Source: Chara braunii
Lineage: Eukaryota; Streptophyta; Charophyceae; Charales; Characeae
Reading direction: 5' to 3'
Assembly (NCBI GenBank): GCA_003427395.1
Contig: BFEA01000020.1
Span: 1,495,572-1,531,109 of the forward strand
Length of the DNA: 35,538 bases
Position 1 is the first letter of the stretch; every line of letters begins with the position of its first letter. Of this stretch, positions 1 to 9,120 are shown piece after piece. The translations under genes were made by a program, and so were the position numbers. The notes beneath the pieces were generated by a model that was not told the DNA's origin, made no database searches, and worked only from the letters and a program-made list of their open reading frames with translations.

Positions 1-60
<60 letters not shown>
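1..60. repeat. (CT)n microsatellite at window start
   Basis: An uninterrupted CT dinucleotide run fills the first 60 bases and probably continues outside the window. The following bases (to about 120) stay pyrimidine-rich. Similar CT runs recur at 11501 and 12423. Confidence 0.97.
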
Positions 61-64
<4 letters not shown>

Positions 65-1205
65 CTTCCTCCATTCCTTCAAACTCCTTTAGCCCTTAAC
101 CCTTTCGTCACCTCTTCCCCTCCATGGCATGTGACTAACATCTACCATCGCCTGTTACATTGTCAGGGAACGAACGGGAAGGAACTTGGTCCTCACTTGG
201 TGGAAAGCGAGGGCAAGGGAAGGGCAACCGGTCCCTTGTGCCACCAAGAAGGAAAGGATACGAGGCTATTGGGAACATTTGTGAAAATGAAAAGGAGTGT
301 TGTTTTTGGACGAGGTCAGTTTGAGTCAACCATCTCCCCGACTGCAAGACTAAGGTGGCTGCATGGTTTGCTTGCGGGAAGGAAGGGGCAAAAACAAGGG
401 ATCATGGAAGGGCAAAGGAAACTTAGGCTTGCGGGAAGGGCCGATGTGTTGACCCCAATGGGGATTGTGCTTGGTCATTTGTATTGTGTGGTCGTGCGCA
501 GGTGAGTAGCTAGGGACGATTTGGACAGGGATGGACCCACGCATGAGGACTAGGGTGGCAGATTGGCAAAAGGAAGGGATTTGGATCCGGCTTAAGCTAT
601 GGATGCGGGATGAGTTGAGGCCGGCCGCTTGGGTCGATAGTTGATGCATGGACTTGGGTTTTGCGGAGGTTGTATGGAATGTCTCTCTCTCATGTGCAAT
701 GCGACCCCTGAAAAGACTAAGGGCGGTCTCGAATAGGTGATGCGATGCTAGTGGCTCGCGCAAAAAAATATATATATAGCGGCTAGGGGTCCGGGCGACG
801 CCGCCTCACCCCAAGGATGCCGTCGGGGCTGTCCCGAGCCACTAGACTTAGTGAAANGGTGCGTGGCCCAATGGATGACGCTTGGCCTGCGCACGGAAAG
901 AAGACAAACTCTCAACGAACTCCCTGGACTGCTTGAGTATTGGAAAGAGCAATTGCCTGGTCAGACTCAAATGGATCGAGAAAAACGCCGCGAGTGACCA
1001 AAGAGCTACCATCTTGACGCGAGAGCGGAGCTATATCCCCCAATGTAAAGCCCTCTCGCAAAAGGCCCATCCCCATCCATCTCGTAGCACTAGGTGGGGG
1101 TGCCCCTGGGACGAACGACCCGCGCCCTGAGCGTGAGCGTGGGCGGGTCGAGCCAAGTGGGACCCGCAGTGGGGTCGACCGAGGCTCGAAAGTCCTTCAG
1201 GGTAC
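61..1205. other. Unassigned intergenic stretch
   Basis: No gene is supported here. A plus-strand open frame of 124 codons (131-505) and a minus-strand frame of 137 codons (350-763) overlap and neither shows a recognisable domain. A short TA run sits at about 767-777, and position 857 is an ambiguous base (n). Positions 864-874 resemble a pol III A box, but no convincing B box follows. At about 1205 the minus-strand reading of Element A stops making sense, so this stretch is the sequence on the far side of that truncation. Confidence 0.5.
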
Positions 1206-2310
1206 GACCCCTACAACGTGTCAAGGAAGCTCCTAACATTTGTTATCGAATGGAATGGTACTGGTCATTCGATAATCTTGTTTGTTTTATTTGCGTCCGG
1301 TCGACGACCATTCTCATAACAGACGAACCTCAAGATGGTAGCTTCCCTCATGCAATGTCTGGATTTGGCCCCACTTGCCGTAAGGTTATGCTCTTCTAGC
1401 AAGCTCACGACTTTATCAAGGTCTTGAACATGCGTCCAAACAAAACGCCTTACTCCAGGCATAACTTCATCTTCCTCCTTCTCTTTCGGACCTTTTACTG
1501 TTAGGTCATCGATATATGGTTGGGTGATATGTGGACTGACCGTCTGCATGGCCCGGATCATACGTCTCTGAACTACCACCACTACATTAGTCCACCCTTG
1601 TGAGGCCACATTCATGTGAATTAGCCCTCTTGGCGTGTGCATCGCTGTTACCGGCCTATCCGACAGATAAACAGGAAACTGGTCATAGCCAGAATAAAGG
1701 TTTATAAGTGAAATTATAGGCCTTCCTGCGCATGACTCGGATAGTGCGCCCGCGTTTGGCTAGCCTCCCGCATCTCGCACCGTTACAGCGTTTAATCATT
1801 GTAAATCCTGCACCCATCGTAGCGTTCTATTAGGCTTGACAAAGTAAAACCATGGGGATGCATACAATCTAATGGAATAATCGGCAACGTGCGTCCGCAT
1901 TTTGCCATCTAGGTAGTCCACCACTTTCTTCTCTTCGTCTGGATTGGGGTATCGTGCACCTCTTTAAGTTTCATGACTCGTGCGGTACGGTATGGATTCG
2001 GATCATTGGAATCTTGTCCACGTCCAACCTCCCGCGCTGATCGCCATCGAAGGCGTAAGCACGATGCCTCTTCTTCATTAGCTCTACCATGAACACTTTT
2101 TCCTGGGGTGAAAGGAAACCAGGTTCCCCCACAATCAACTTCCCCTCATTCTCATTGTTAATACGACATGGGTCATTTGCAGCTTGTTCCGCATTCGCCG
2201 TATCAACCCTCGTTCCCGTTCATAGTAAGCTTCTTCATCCTCCGTGACAAGAATGGGAACTGGGCGGCATTTTTTGTCTATTGTCTTGTACCGCCTTTGG
2301 GAACCCTACT
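1206..2310 (-). pseudogene. Element A reverse transcriptase, broken and 3'-truncated
   Basis: The longest open piece (1642-1265) carries RT palm motifs: TPRGLIHMNVASQGWTN, then the catalytic box YIDD at 1505-1516, where both aspartates are present. Upstream (about 2100-1650) the same strand encodes the RT fingers in interrupted frames. ASPWFYFVKPN, LRWVQDL and LYSGYDQF are readable, separated by at least two stop codons and frame changes. Downstream, an IIE-stop-PVPF segment followed by RSFL marks the thumb/connection before RNase H, after which homology ends at about 1206. The enzyme would have copied element RNA into cDNA. This copy cannot make it. Assignment to Ty3/gypsy-type RT is firm; the subfamily is not determined. 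Confidence 0.8.
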
Positions 2311-3255
2311 TCAGTCGTCCCCTAAAAAAAGACGGCTTACATTTTGTGACTGGGCCACTGCAAGGTCCCTCCTTCCTCCTAGAAGCCGATAGACTAACTC
2401 CACTTCTCCCACCTGAGGGTTTTCAAACACTTGCTCTCTCAGCGCCCGAATAGCCTTATGATCTGCAATTTCGTGGGCCGCCACCAAATCCATGACTTTG
2501 TTCACGTCAGATAAACTGAGTGAAAGCACCTCACCCCCTCCTTCTTCCTTTGGCTCTTCCAGAAGCCTACACCGCTCGTTCTCGGACTCTTCAACAGTGA
2601 ACGAGCCAGGGTTGGGTCGATTCCTCACACTCCGGGGTCCGACGTTCCAGCAGGTGACAACTTCGTAGCTCCCACATGCCGGATCACACAGGAGCAGGAT
2701 TATTGTACCATTGTGGAAATTGAAGACCAAAGTCTTCGTCCTGCACAGGAATGATCTCCCTAGAAGGATGGGGTGGTCCACATCAGGCATGACGAAGAAG
2801 CAAGTCCTAACCTTCACCTTACCAACCTCAACGACCACATTTGAGGTTGTCCCACATAACACCGCCTTGCAGTTGACACCATGCAAGATGCCACAATCTG
2901 AACGGTCTATCTCCATCCCTAGCCTGAGTACATCAATTTCTCTGATGATGTTCATCTTTGCACCCGTATCCACCATCGTGGTGCACTTTGAACTTTTCAC
3001 CATCAGATCTACCAACCCACATGCCACACATTTCCCGTCCATCTTCGTACCTGTTTCTGCCCACTCTGCCTCCTTTGGCAGAATCTTACTCAGATGAACA
3101 TTTGGCACCAACTGCCGCGAAAGCCTTCCCTTCAGCCTATCACGGAGCCTTGGGGCAGAAGCCAGGATATCCATTAGGTTCATGAGGTCATCGTAGCCCT
3201 CAAGCAACCTATCCATCATCCTTTTTACGTCGAAGCCTTCCTCCAGTCGAACCAC
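2311..3255 (-). pseudogene. Element A aspartic protease (retropepsin) region
   Basis: A 314-codon open frame. The catalytic triplet appears as VDTGAK (D96, T97, G98, A99; Asp codon at 2968-2970). It is preceded by KCVACGLVDLMVK and followed by the retropepsin flap/ILG pattern HPILLGRSFL (residues 161-170). The enzyme would process Gag-Pol inside the virus-like particle as a homodimer. The N-terminal 60 residues are a charged helical segment with MMDRLLEGYDDL, continuing the upstream linker. The C-terminal part (about 200-314) is the spacer before RT. The frame is open across the domain but is joined to gag and RT only through frameshifts, so I call it a pseudogene fragment. Confidence 0.78.
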
Positions 3256-3268
3256 GTACTTCTTTTCT

Positions 3269-3778
3269 TCAGCACCACATCTCGCAAAACTGGTTCAGCT
3301 TCCTCTTGGACCTCTCTTCTGTTTGCCTTCTGCTCCGCCCTTCAATCCTCCTCATGGCGAAGCCTCTCATCCTCCTCATCTTCTTCATCCTCCTCCTCGA
3401 TCTCCATAGCCTCTTTCCTTCGTTCTTGTTCGGGCTCTTTCCGAGGAGGCTCTTGACTAGCGCTCGCCTTACTCTGAGCCCTGGTTCGGGCCGCCTGTGG
3501 TACCCTTCCATGCGTCGTAGGGGGCCTATAGGTCATACCGGACCTTGGCCCCGACCCCACCGTCGCTACTCCAGGGTACCCCTGCCGCGCTGGCACTGAT
3601 TCAGGGTCGGATTCGTAGAGTCGGCCCTCCGTTCCTTTACCTCTTCGCACATCTCAGCCAGTTTTCATTGGTACCCATCCATCTTTTGCCACAAGTCCTC
3701 CATCTTGCCCAAGAGGACCAATGCAGATTTCATCTTTCCATCCAAACCCTCGTCATCCGACTCAACGACTATAGGTTC
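3269..3778 (-). pseudogene. Element A acidic/charged linker between gag and protease
   Basis: The minus strand encodes a proline/arginine-rich part followed by a strongly acidic run of Glu and Asp (EIEEEDEEDEEDE, in the frame 3650-3342), then a mixed charge segment leading into the protease. Just upstream, in the knuckle frame, a Leu/Lys/Glu helix-like stretch is interrupted by stops. No domain is recognised. The order (knuckle, coiled/charged linker, protease) shows that it belongs to the same polyprotein. Two alternative frames overlap here because of indels. Confidence 0.55.
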
Positions 3779-5424
3779 TTACTTTATAACTCCTGCATGT
3801 AGTTTTTGAGTTACCTCCTCACCACTCTCCACCTCTTCCACCCTTATAGGTGGGTCCTCCTTCTCTTGCCATACCCGAAACATGGTTGGTGGTGCTTGTC
3901 GCATGGCTACCCGCCTAAGGGCCTCTTCCCTTATTCCACCAAGGATCTTTGGATCGATGTACACCCCAAACTGATCATATATATCTCCTTCTATATTTGA
4001 AGAGGTCAGTCCATCTCTCTCATCGTCTCGCCTCTTTTTGCAGAAGCTCAAAGTGTGGCCTTGTTTGCCGCAGTGTCGGCAAATAGCGTTCCGCCAATCG
4101 AAGCGAGGCCTCCCATACTCTTAACCCCTCCCTGGCCACCTTGGCCTTCCTGGTCCTGATTACCTTGATTATTCCATTGGCCACCTCAGCCTCCACCATT
4201 CCTACCTCTTCCTCTTCCGCCCCCCCGGCCTCCGTTCCCTTGGTTGCCCTGCCCTTGATTCCCTCCTTCGGCCACGCTAGCTTGCAAACCTTGTTGAGCG
4301 GGCGGTGGAGGTGGTGCCATTGGCTGGGCCTGGGCTGCAGGGTAGTTTGGCGGCGCTGTACTCGCCTGCGGCCCCGAGTAAGGTACTATCTGACCAGGTG
4401 GAGCTTGACCACACGTTCCTTATGGCACATAGGGGCCAAACATAGGGCAGGGCCCCATTGGACCATAGGACGACCATTTTCCATATCATGGTGGCCCTGG
4501 TTGTGACGGCCCTGCGCTAGTTGTCAACGCTGCTACATTCTGCGAGGCTGTTGTCAACGCTTGAGGCACTTGCCCTTTTCCGGAGCCTTGCCCCCTTTGT
4601 GTCAAATTGCGTTGCTTACGCTGCGCCTTTACAAGGTGTTGGGGCATCGTCTCCTCCTCATCCCATTCTTCTTGGGCAACCTCCTCCACTACCAGTTCCT
4701 TTCCGCTCCCTTGAACCGTAGTCACCACCTTTTTCTGCACCACATAGTCCTTTCCATATCCTAGCTCAGCGAGCACATCCGTGATGATCCGCTTTACCCC
4801 TGGTAGTCCCCGTAGTGGTTGCATCACACTCCTTTCTTTTTCGCCTATGCTGGCGCATCTGGAATTGCTCAACCTGGTCCAGATCGCTTTCCTCTACCCC
4901 TTTGTCGATCGTGGCCAGGTGAGTTTTTTACTACCCCCACCTCGTTTGGTCAGTTCCTGACCCTCTGACGCATTAAACAGCCCAAGGAAGATCTCGCATT
5001 GCTCTTGTTCCGAAATTCCTGTGAGTTTCATCGACTTCTTCTTAAATTCTTCAGTCAGGGCTCCAACAGTAGTATAGTCATTCCTATTCATTGCCTCCAA
5101 ATCAGTCGCCGTTAGCAGACCATCTCCCAACCTGTACTTCCTTTGCATACCATCCTTAAGCCTCGCCCAACTGTCATGTGTTGCTGCGATGACCTTTTCC
5201 ACCTCCTTATGAACACCATGAAACACATACTTTAAGATGCGCTGAAATTTTGCCACATCCGCCAGACCCACCATTGCCTGCTCCACTAGTTTCATCCAGT
5301 CTGAAACTCGTTCCCCTCTGAATAAGGTCTTGACTTTAGGAACATTGCTTCGAGTTCAATCTCTCCTGTCCAAAGCCTCAACCAGGTCATCAATTGTCAA
5401 CCCTTTTCCCGCACCATCGACCAT
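3779..5424 (-). pseudogene. Element A gag with CCHC zinc knuckle, broken
   Basis: The start is placed at the ATG 5424-5422, which reads MVDGAGKGLTIDDLVEALDR. A TGA at 5358-5356 breaks the frame, and the same frame resumes into the capsid-like piece 5295-4894 (WARLKDGMQRKYRLGDGLLT and related motifs). Frameshifts then lead to 4872-4486 (GVKRIITDVLAELGYG, KAQRKQRNL) and to a proline/glycine-rich segment. The nucleocapsid knuckle CRHCGKQGHTLSFC (C-x2-C-x4-H-x4-C, all four ligands present) lies at 4081-4040, followed by an Arg/Asp-rich tail to 3779. Gag would build the particle and bind RNA. At least three frame breaks make this copy inactive. Confidence 0.75.
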
Positions 5425-5901
5425 CTTAGTTGATCTCTTGATTCAACCGTTCCTGTTAAGAAGTAACACCTCATTGGGCATGCTAATCTATCATCGCACT
5501 GACCTCATTTCCTACTCAATCATACTTATACTCCAAGGACTTCTCTGATATTTCATTTTTCTTACCTAGACCCACTCTAACAGGGCCCATTTTCATTACA
5601 AAACTTCGTTCTCATTCTAAGTGAACATAGCCTTTTAGTCATTGCTAGCTCTAGTTAAACAGGCAACCAATGAAGTTAAGTAACAACAAATCATTAGCAA
5701 TAATGGCTTACTTTGATCGTTATCCCACCCTTAACCTGGATCCGATCTTTGAAGGCTGCTTAGTTTTCAGACAGTTCCAACCAATAGTCAAGATATCAGA
5801 TAATCAGCTTTATAAGCTTAAAGAAGAGCTTCTCATTTTGCATATTTCTCACTTCCCAAACCCGAATGTCGTTCCACCAGGGACAACGGTAGGCAACCGT
5901 T
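5425..5901 (-). other. Element A untranslated leader
   Basis: This is the stretch between the primer-binding site and the gag start. No coding potential or known motif was recognised. It is about 480 bp, a plausible leader length. Confidence 0.5.
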
Positions 5902-5920
5902 ATCCCTGGCAACGGCGCCA
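5902..5920 (-). promoter_or_regulatory. Element A primer-binding site, tRNA-Asp type
   Basis: The minus strand reads TGGCGCCGTTGCCAGGGAT. This complements the 3' end of plant-type tRNA-Asp (…CCGGCAACGGCGCCA) except for one base (A in place of G in the GGGG run). It would prime minus-strand cDNA synthesis. Its position and orientation fit the minus-strand gag-pol of Element A, and TG at 5923 lies two bases beyond it. Confidence 0.82.
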
Positions 5921-5922
5921 CT

Positions 5923-6599
5923 TGTCGAGCACATCGGTCCCGTGCAGGGCAGGACCCTTTCGGCCGCATCGCACAGGAGTTGGTTTACTCACGATACTTA
6001 AATGGAACTTCCGCAGCTGCTCCGGCCGAGTGCGCCAGCCATACCTCTCACGAGCCCTACGACAGGATAAGGCCTACGCGAGGTACAACTTACCTCCGCT
6101 TGCGGGAGCTGTCACCTTCCTTCGCTGGGTGTGTTTCCGTCGAGCTACCAGTCCACAATACAAAAACTAATCAGTTGCAATCGTAGAGGTGGGTTAGCCG
6201 AGGGCGTTTCTAATATGTTATAGCATAGAGGGTACGCGTGGTTCTACGCCTCTATCGGACCCGCACACGAACCGGCGCATTGGGGGGCTGAAGTCCCAAG
6301 CGCGACTCGTCGTCGGTCGACGAGGACACATCCCACTCACCACATAATACACCACGCTAAAACATAAAATTAAATACACACACAAACAACACAACACTCC
6401 TAGTCCCTTCAATATCCAACCCATAACCTTTTGATATGGAAATTGGTTAGGCGACGCGCGCGAGACTTATTATAAAACCGCACGGATGCAGGGTCTTCTC
6501 ATATTGACTAGCCATGCAACGCGAGCCATCGTAATGATGACGTACTATGTACTACCCATAATCACGCGGTCCTCGATAATCTCGAGGGTCGCGTCGACA
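5923..6599 (-). repeat. Element A candidate 5' LTR (outer end uncertain)
   Basis: The LTR must begin beside the PBS. On the plus strand it opens TGTCGAGCAC at 5923. A matching terminal motif GTCGACA occurs at 6593-6599, giving TGTCGA…TCGACA ends and a length of 677 bp. No second LTR copy exists in the window, so the outer end cannot be tested. Part of 5980-6180 is GC-rich with no supported coding sequence. The inner end is reasonably secure and the outer end is a guess. Confidence 0.35.
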
Positions 6600-7466
6600 C
6601 TCAAGTGTCGACTGACACGCGCCTTGACGGGTTAATCTCTCGACGCTAGACAACCGCCGAGGGGGTTAATCACCACACCCTCTTCTGCACCCTGCAGAGA
6701 GTGGGTGGTACAAAGGTCCATACCTGTGGTGACAGGCGTCTCTTATTGCCCCGGAGACCAGCTCTATCATCATGGGTCTGGAGAGAGATCAAGGGATTTG
6801 ACTTTGACGGCTGCCACGGACTACAACGTTCAATCATAATAATTATAAAAATCAAAATGTAAAAAGAGGATCTCCCTTTTCTCTCAAAAGAATAATTTGT
6901 TTAACCCTTACGCACGGTCACAATAGGTCGCACGAATACTCAAAGCATATGTATGTACATATATAAAAGGGGTCTATAATATGGGATGATCATTTCTCAC
7001 AATCACAGTGAGATTCCTCTCAACCATATATATATGTGATCGCAGGCAGTCAACTCTAGAGTCCGGACCACAAAACATACTTGTAATCACATCAAAGATA
7101 TAACCAAAGTCCATGCATTACACGTGCTCAACTTCAATCTTTCTCTGCGTTAACAAAGATACTGAGTGCTTTTATTTATGAAAGGTTGAACAAAGGTTGA
7201 GGCTTGTATGGCTAAAGCCTTTAGGTTGAGTTGGCAAGAGTGAATTGAAGTTGAATCGTAAACCAACGAATCGGCAACCGACCTGTTATCAGTTATAATA
7301 ACAGATGATCCTCGTGAGATTGAGTTGAATCTAGTTCAAATCATGAATCGAAAAATGATCAAGAGGACCTGTAACACATGGCAGGTCAATGCCTAAGGCC
7401 GACTATCAGTGTATGGGGAATAAATCTCCATAGCACTTTCTCATTCAAGAATCCTCCGCTAACTAA
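6600..7466. other. Unassigned AT-rich stretch
   Basis: No gene is supported. It contains the outer half of a 20-bp inverted repeat (6593-6612), a good plus-strand TATA box at 6960, and AT-rich sequence with TATATAT runs. It leads directly into the structured repeat region that starts at 7467. Confidence 0.5.
6960..6970 (+). promoter_or_regulatory. Candidate plus-strand TATA box
   Basis: TATATAAAAGG matches the plant/eukaryote TATA consensus closely and is followed by GG. Initiation would be expected at about 6990-7000, sending a transcript through the hairpin and tandem-repeat region at 7467-9120. No coding frame follows. TATA matches occur by chance in AT-rich DNA, so this is suggestive only. 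Confidence 0.35.
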
Positions 7467-7515
7467 GTCAAAGCCTACCTCTAAGCCAATGCCCAAAGAA
7501 AAGTAGGCCTTTGAC
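7467..7515 (+). other. Long stem-loop
   Basis: GTCAAAGCCTAC (7467-7478) pairs with GTAGGCCTTTGAC (7503-7515), giving 12 pairs with one bulged G and a 24-base loop. It sits immediately upstream of the tandem array. A TCTCCC motif resembling the array core follows at about 7521-7526. Confidence 0.6.
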
Positions 7516-7566
7516 AACATCTCCCCTATGCAGGGTGGATTGCCAGAATCCCCACCTGTCGAGATA

Positions 7567-8160
7567 TACTCTAACTCCTTTTAAGCTGGAAAAAATTCGG
7601 CAGCGCTTCCCGTAGGAAAAGTGCCTTTTCATAATTTATACTATCTCCAATATAAAAACAGACATAAATCTTTAACTCTAGAGAGTCAAATTTTGTCTAA
7701 CTCCTTGAATTAGTAAAAATTTGGGCAACATCTCCTTTAGAGAAGTAGACTTCCCAGATTTATACTAAGTCAGATATGAACTCAAACATAAGACTTGAGT
7801 TCTATCCAGACAAAATTTAACTAATTCGTTAGATTTGTAGATATTTGGAAGCGCTTCCCGTAGGAGAAGTAACTTTCCAAAATTTATACAAAGCTAAATA
7901 CTAAATCTAAAATAATCTTGACTTTTCAAAGTCAAATTTTGTCTAACTCCCCGAATTAGTAAAAATTTGGGCGGCACTTCCCCTAGAAAAAAAAGTTTTT
8001 TAGATTCTTACTAATTCAGATACAAACCTAGAAAAAAAGTTGAACTCTAAAAATCAGATTTGACTAACTCATTGGATTTGTAAAAATTTCGGCAGTGCTT
8101 CCCGTAGAGAAAGTAACTTACCAAGATTTATACAAAGCCAAGTATAACAAATCCCAGAAA
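7567..8160 (+). repeat. Five-unit tandem array, ~120-126 bp units of alternating type
   Basis: Units begin near TAACTCC-like motifs at about 7572, 7698, 7818, 7944 and 8065 (steps 126, 120, 126, 121). Each holds a core like GCGCTTCCCGTAGGAGAAG between A/T-rich flanks and a 'TTTATAC' box. Units 2 and 4 share one version (GAATTAGTAAAAATTTGGGC) and units 3 and 5 another, so the array behaves as a ~246-bp dimer. In units 1-3 the bases flanking the core pair differently but consistently: GGCA/TGCC (7599-7602 with 7622-7625), TGGG/CCCA (7722-7725 with 7753-7756), TTTGGAA/TTCCAAA (7844-7850 with 7875-7881). No protein is encoded. Confidence 0.8.
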
Positions 8161-8416
8161 ATGTGAGAATTAACCTAAGTAAAAGAACTAGCCAAAAAAA
8201 TGTAGAAACTCCTATAGCTCTAGCACGTGGCGAGCAACTAAAACGACTACCTATCAAACTGAAACTTAGACTAAGTAGTGATCTCACTCAGCCATATGCA
8301 AAGTCAAACCACAATGGTAAGTACTCTCACTCATTCTCATATCGATTCCTCATAAAGTAGTTCATGGAACCCTCAGATGATTTATCCCCTTATACCCAAC
8401 TTACATATGGCATGGT

Positions 8417-9120
8417 GCTAGACCATTCTGCTTAGAAATATGCCTAGCATGCTTAGCATATGATTAAACCATTCTACTTTGAAACAACGTTTAGTCGCCT
8501 TGAACTGTTTAATATTTTAATATTTTTTTATTTGTTCTCAAAAAAGAAAGGAAAATATGGGCAGGGGACTGAACCATTCTGCTTAGAAACAATGCTCAGC
8601 TTGCCCAAATTACTTCCAGTTATACTTCATAATTTCCCTTCTCTTCTTAATGATATGGCCTAGTGCTGGACCATTCTGCTTAGAAACAATGTTCAACTCT
8701 CAGTTCACATGCAAATATAGATAAAGTACTTTCTGTCATACACAGTTTATACTTATGTGCGTGGCTTTAGGCTAAACCATTCAGCTTAGAAAGAATGCTT
8801 AGCCTTCCATAAAAAATCCTCCCTCAAAAATAAAACAAGAAACTGAATCATTCTGCTCAGAAACAATGTTCAGCTTATCCTAAATCACTCAAAGCATGAA
8901 GTTGGATCCCTTAGGTCAACTTCAATCAGAAACCCCAAAAGAAAAAGACAGACCCATCCATTCTGCTTAGAAACAATGCTTGGTCTAAAAAATCAGCTAG
9001 GAAAACCCTTAGAAATAAACAGAGCAACCAGGCCATTGTGCTTAGAAACAATGTCTGACCCTTCAAAAAACAGCCAAATAAACATAGCCTTGGGTCATTC
9101 TGCTTAAAAACAATGTCCAT
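8417..9120 (+). repeat. Nine-copy dispersed hairpin array with constant loop and covarying stems
   Basis: Nine copies of CATT-CTGCTTAGAAAC-AATG (small variations) begin at 8424, 8470, 8575, 8672, 8778, 8849, 8959, 9034 and 9096. CATT pairs with AATG, and the bases just outside also pair in each copy although they differ between copies: GCTAG/CTAGC, GATTAAAC/GTTTAGTC, CTGA/TCAG, TGGAC/GTTCA, AGGCTAA/TTAGCCT, CTGAA/TTCAG, AGACC/GGTCT, CAGGC/GTCTG, TGGGT/GTCCA. Spacer sequences between copies (about 20-80 bp) are unlike one another. Short open frames across the region are not conserved between copies, so the signal looks structural, not coding. I know no named family for it. Confidence 0.85.

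Larger units (their letters stand above)
1206..5920 (-). mobile_element. Element A: truncated, decayed Ty3/gypsy-like LTR retrotransposon
   Basis: Read on the minus strand, the order is primer-binding site (5902-5920), leader, gag (from 5424), acidic linker, aspartic protease and reverse transcriptase. That is the PR-RT order expected before RNase H and integrase in Ty3/gypsy elements. The copy ends at about 1206, just after the RT thumb/connection. RNase H, integrase, polypurine tract and 3' LTR are missing. Several frameshifts and stops interrupt every domain. A candidate 5' LTR follows the PBS on its upstream side (5923 to perhaps 6599). The gag and protease do not match Elements B and C, so this is a separate lineage. 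Confidence 0.85.

Noticed and set aside
864-960. tRNA or SINE head at TGGCCCAATGG (A-box-like)
   Set aside because: The best B-box candidate downstream (GGTCAGACTCA) has three mismatches, and no cloverleaf or A tail is visible.
5670-6170. 166-codon plus-strand open frame
   Set aside because: It crosses the Element A PBS and putative LTR, opposite to the element, with no domain; a chance frame.
8417-9120. CRISPR-like array
   Set aside because: Repeats are imperfect, spacing varies from 46 to 110 bp, stems vary, and the setting is eukaryotic with LTR elements.
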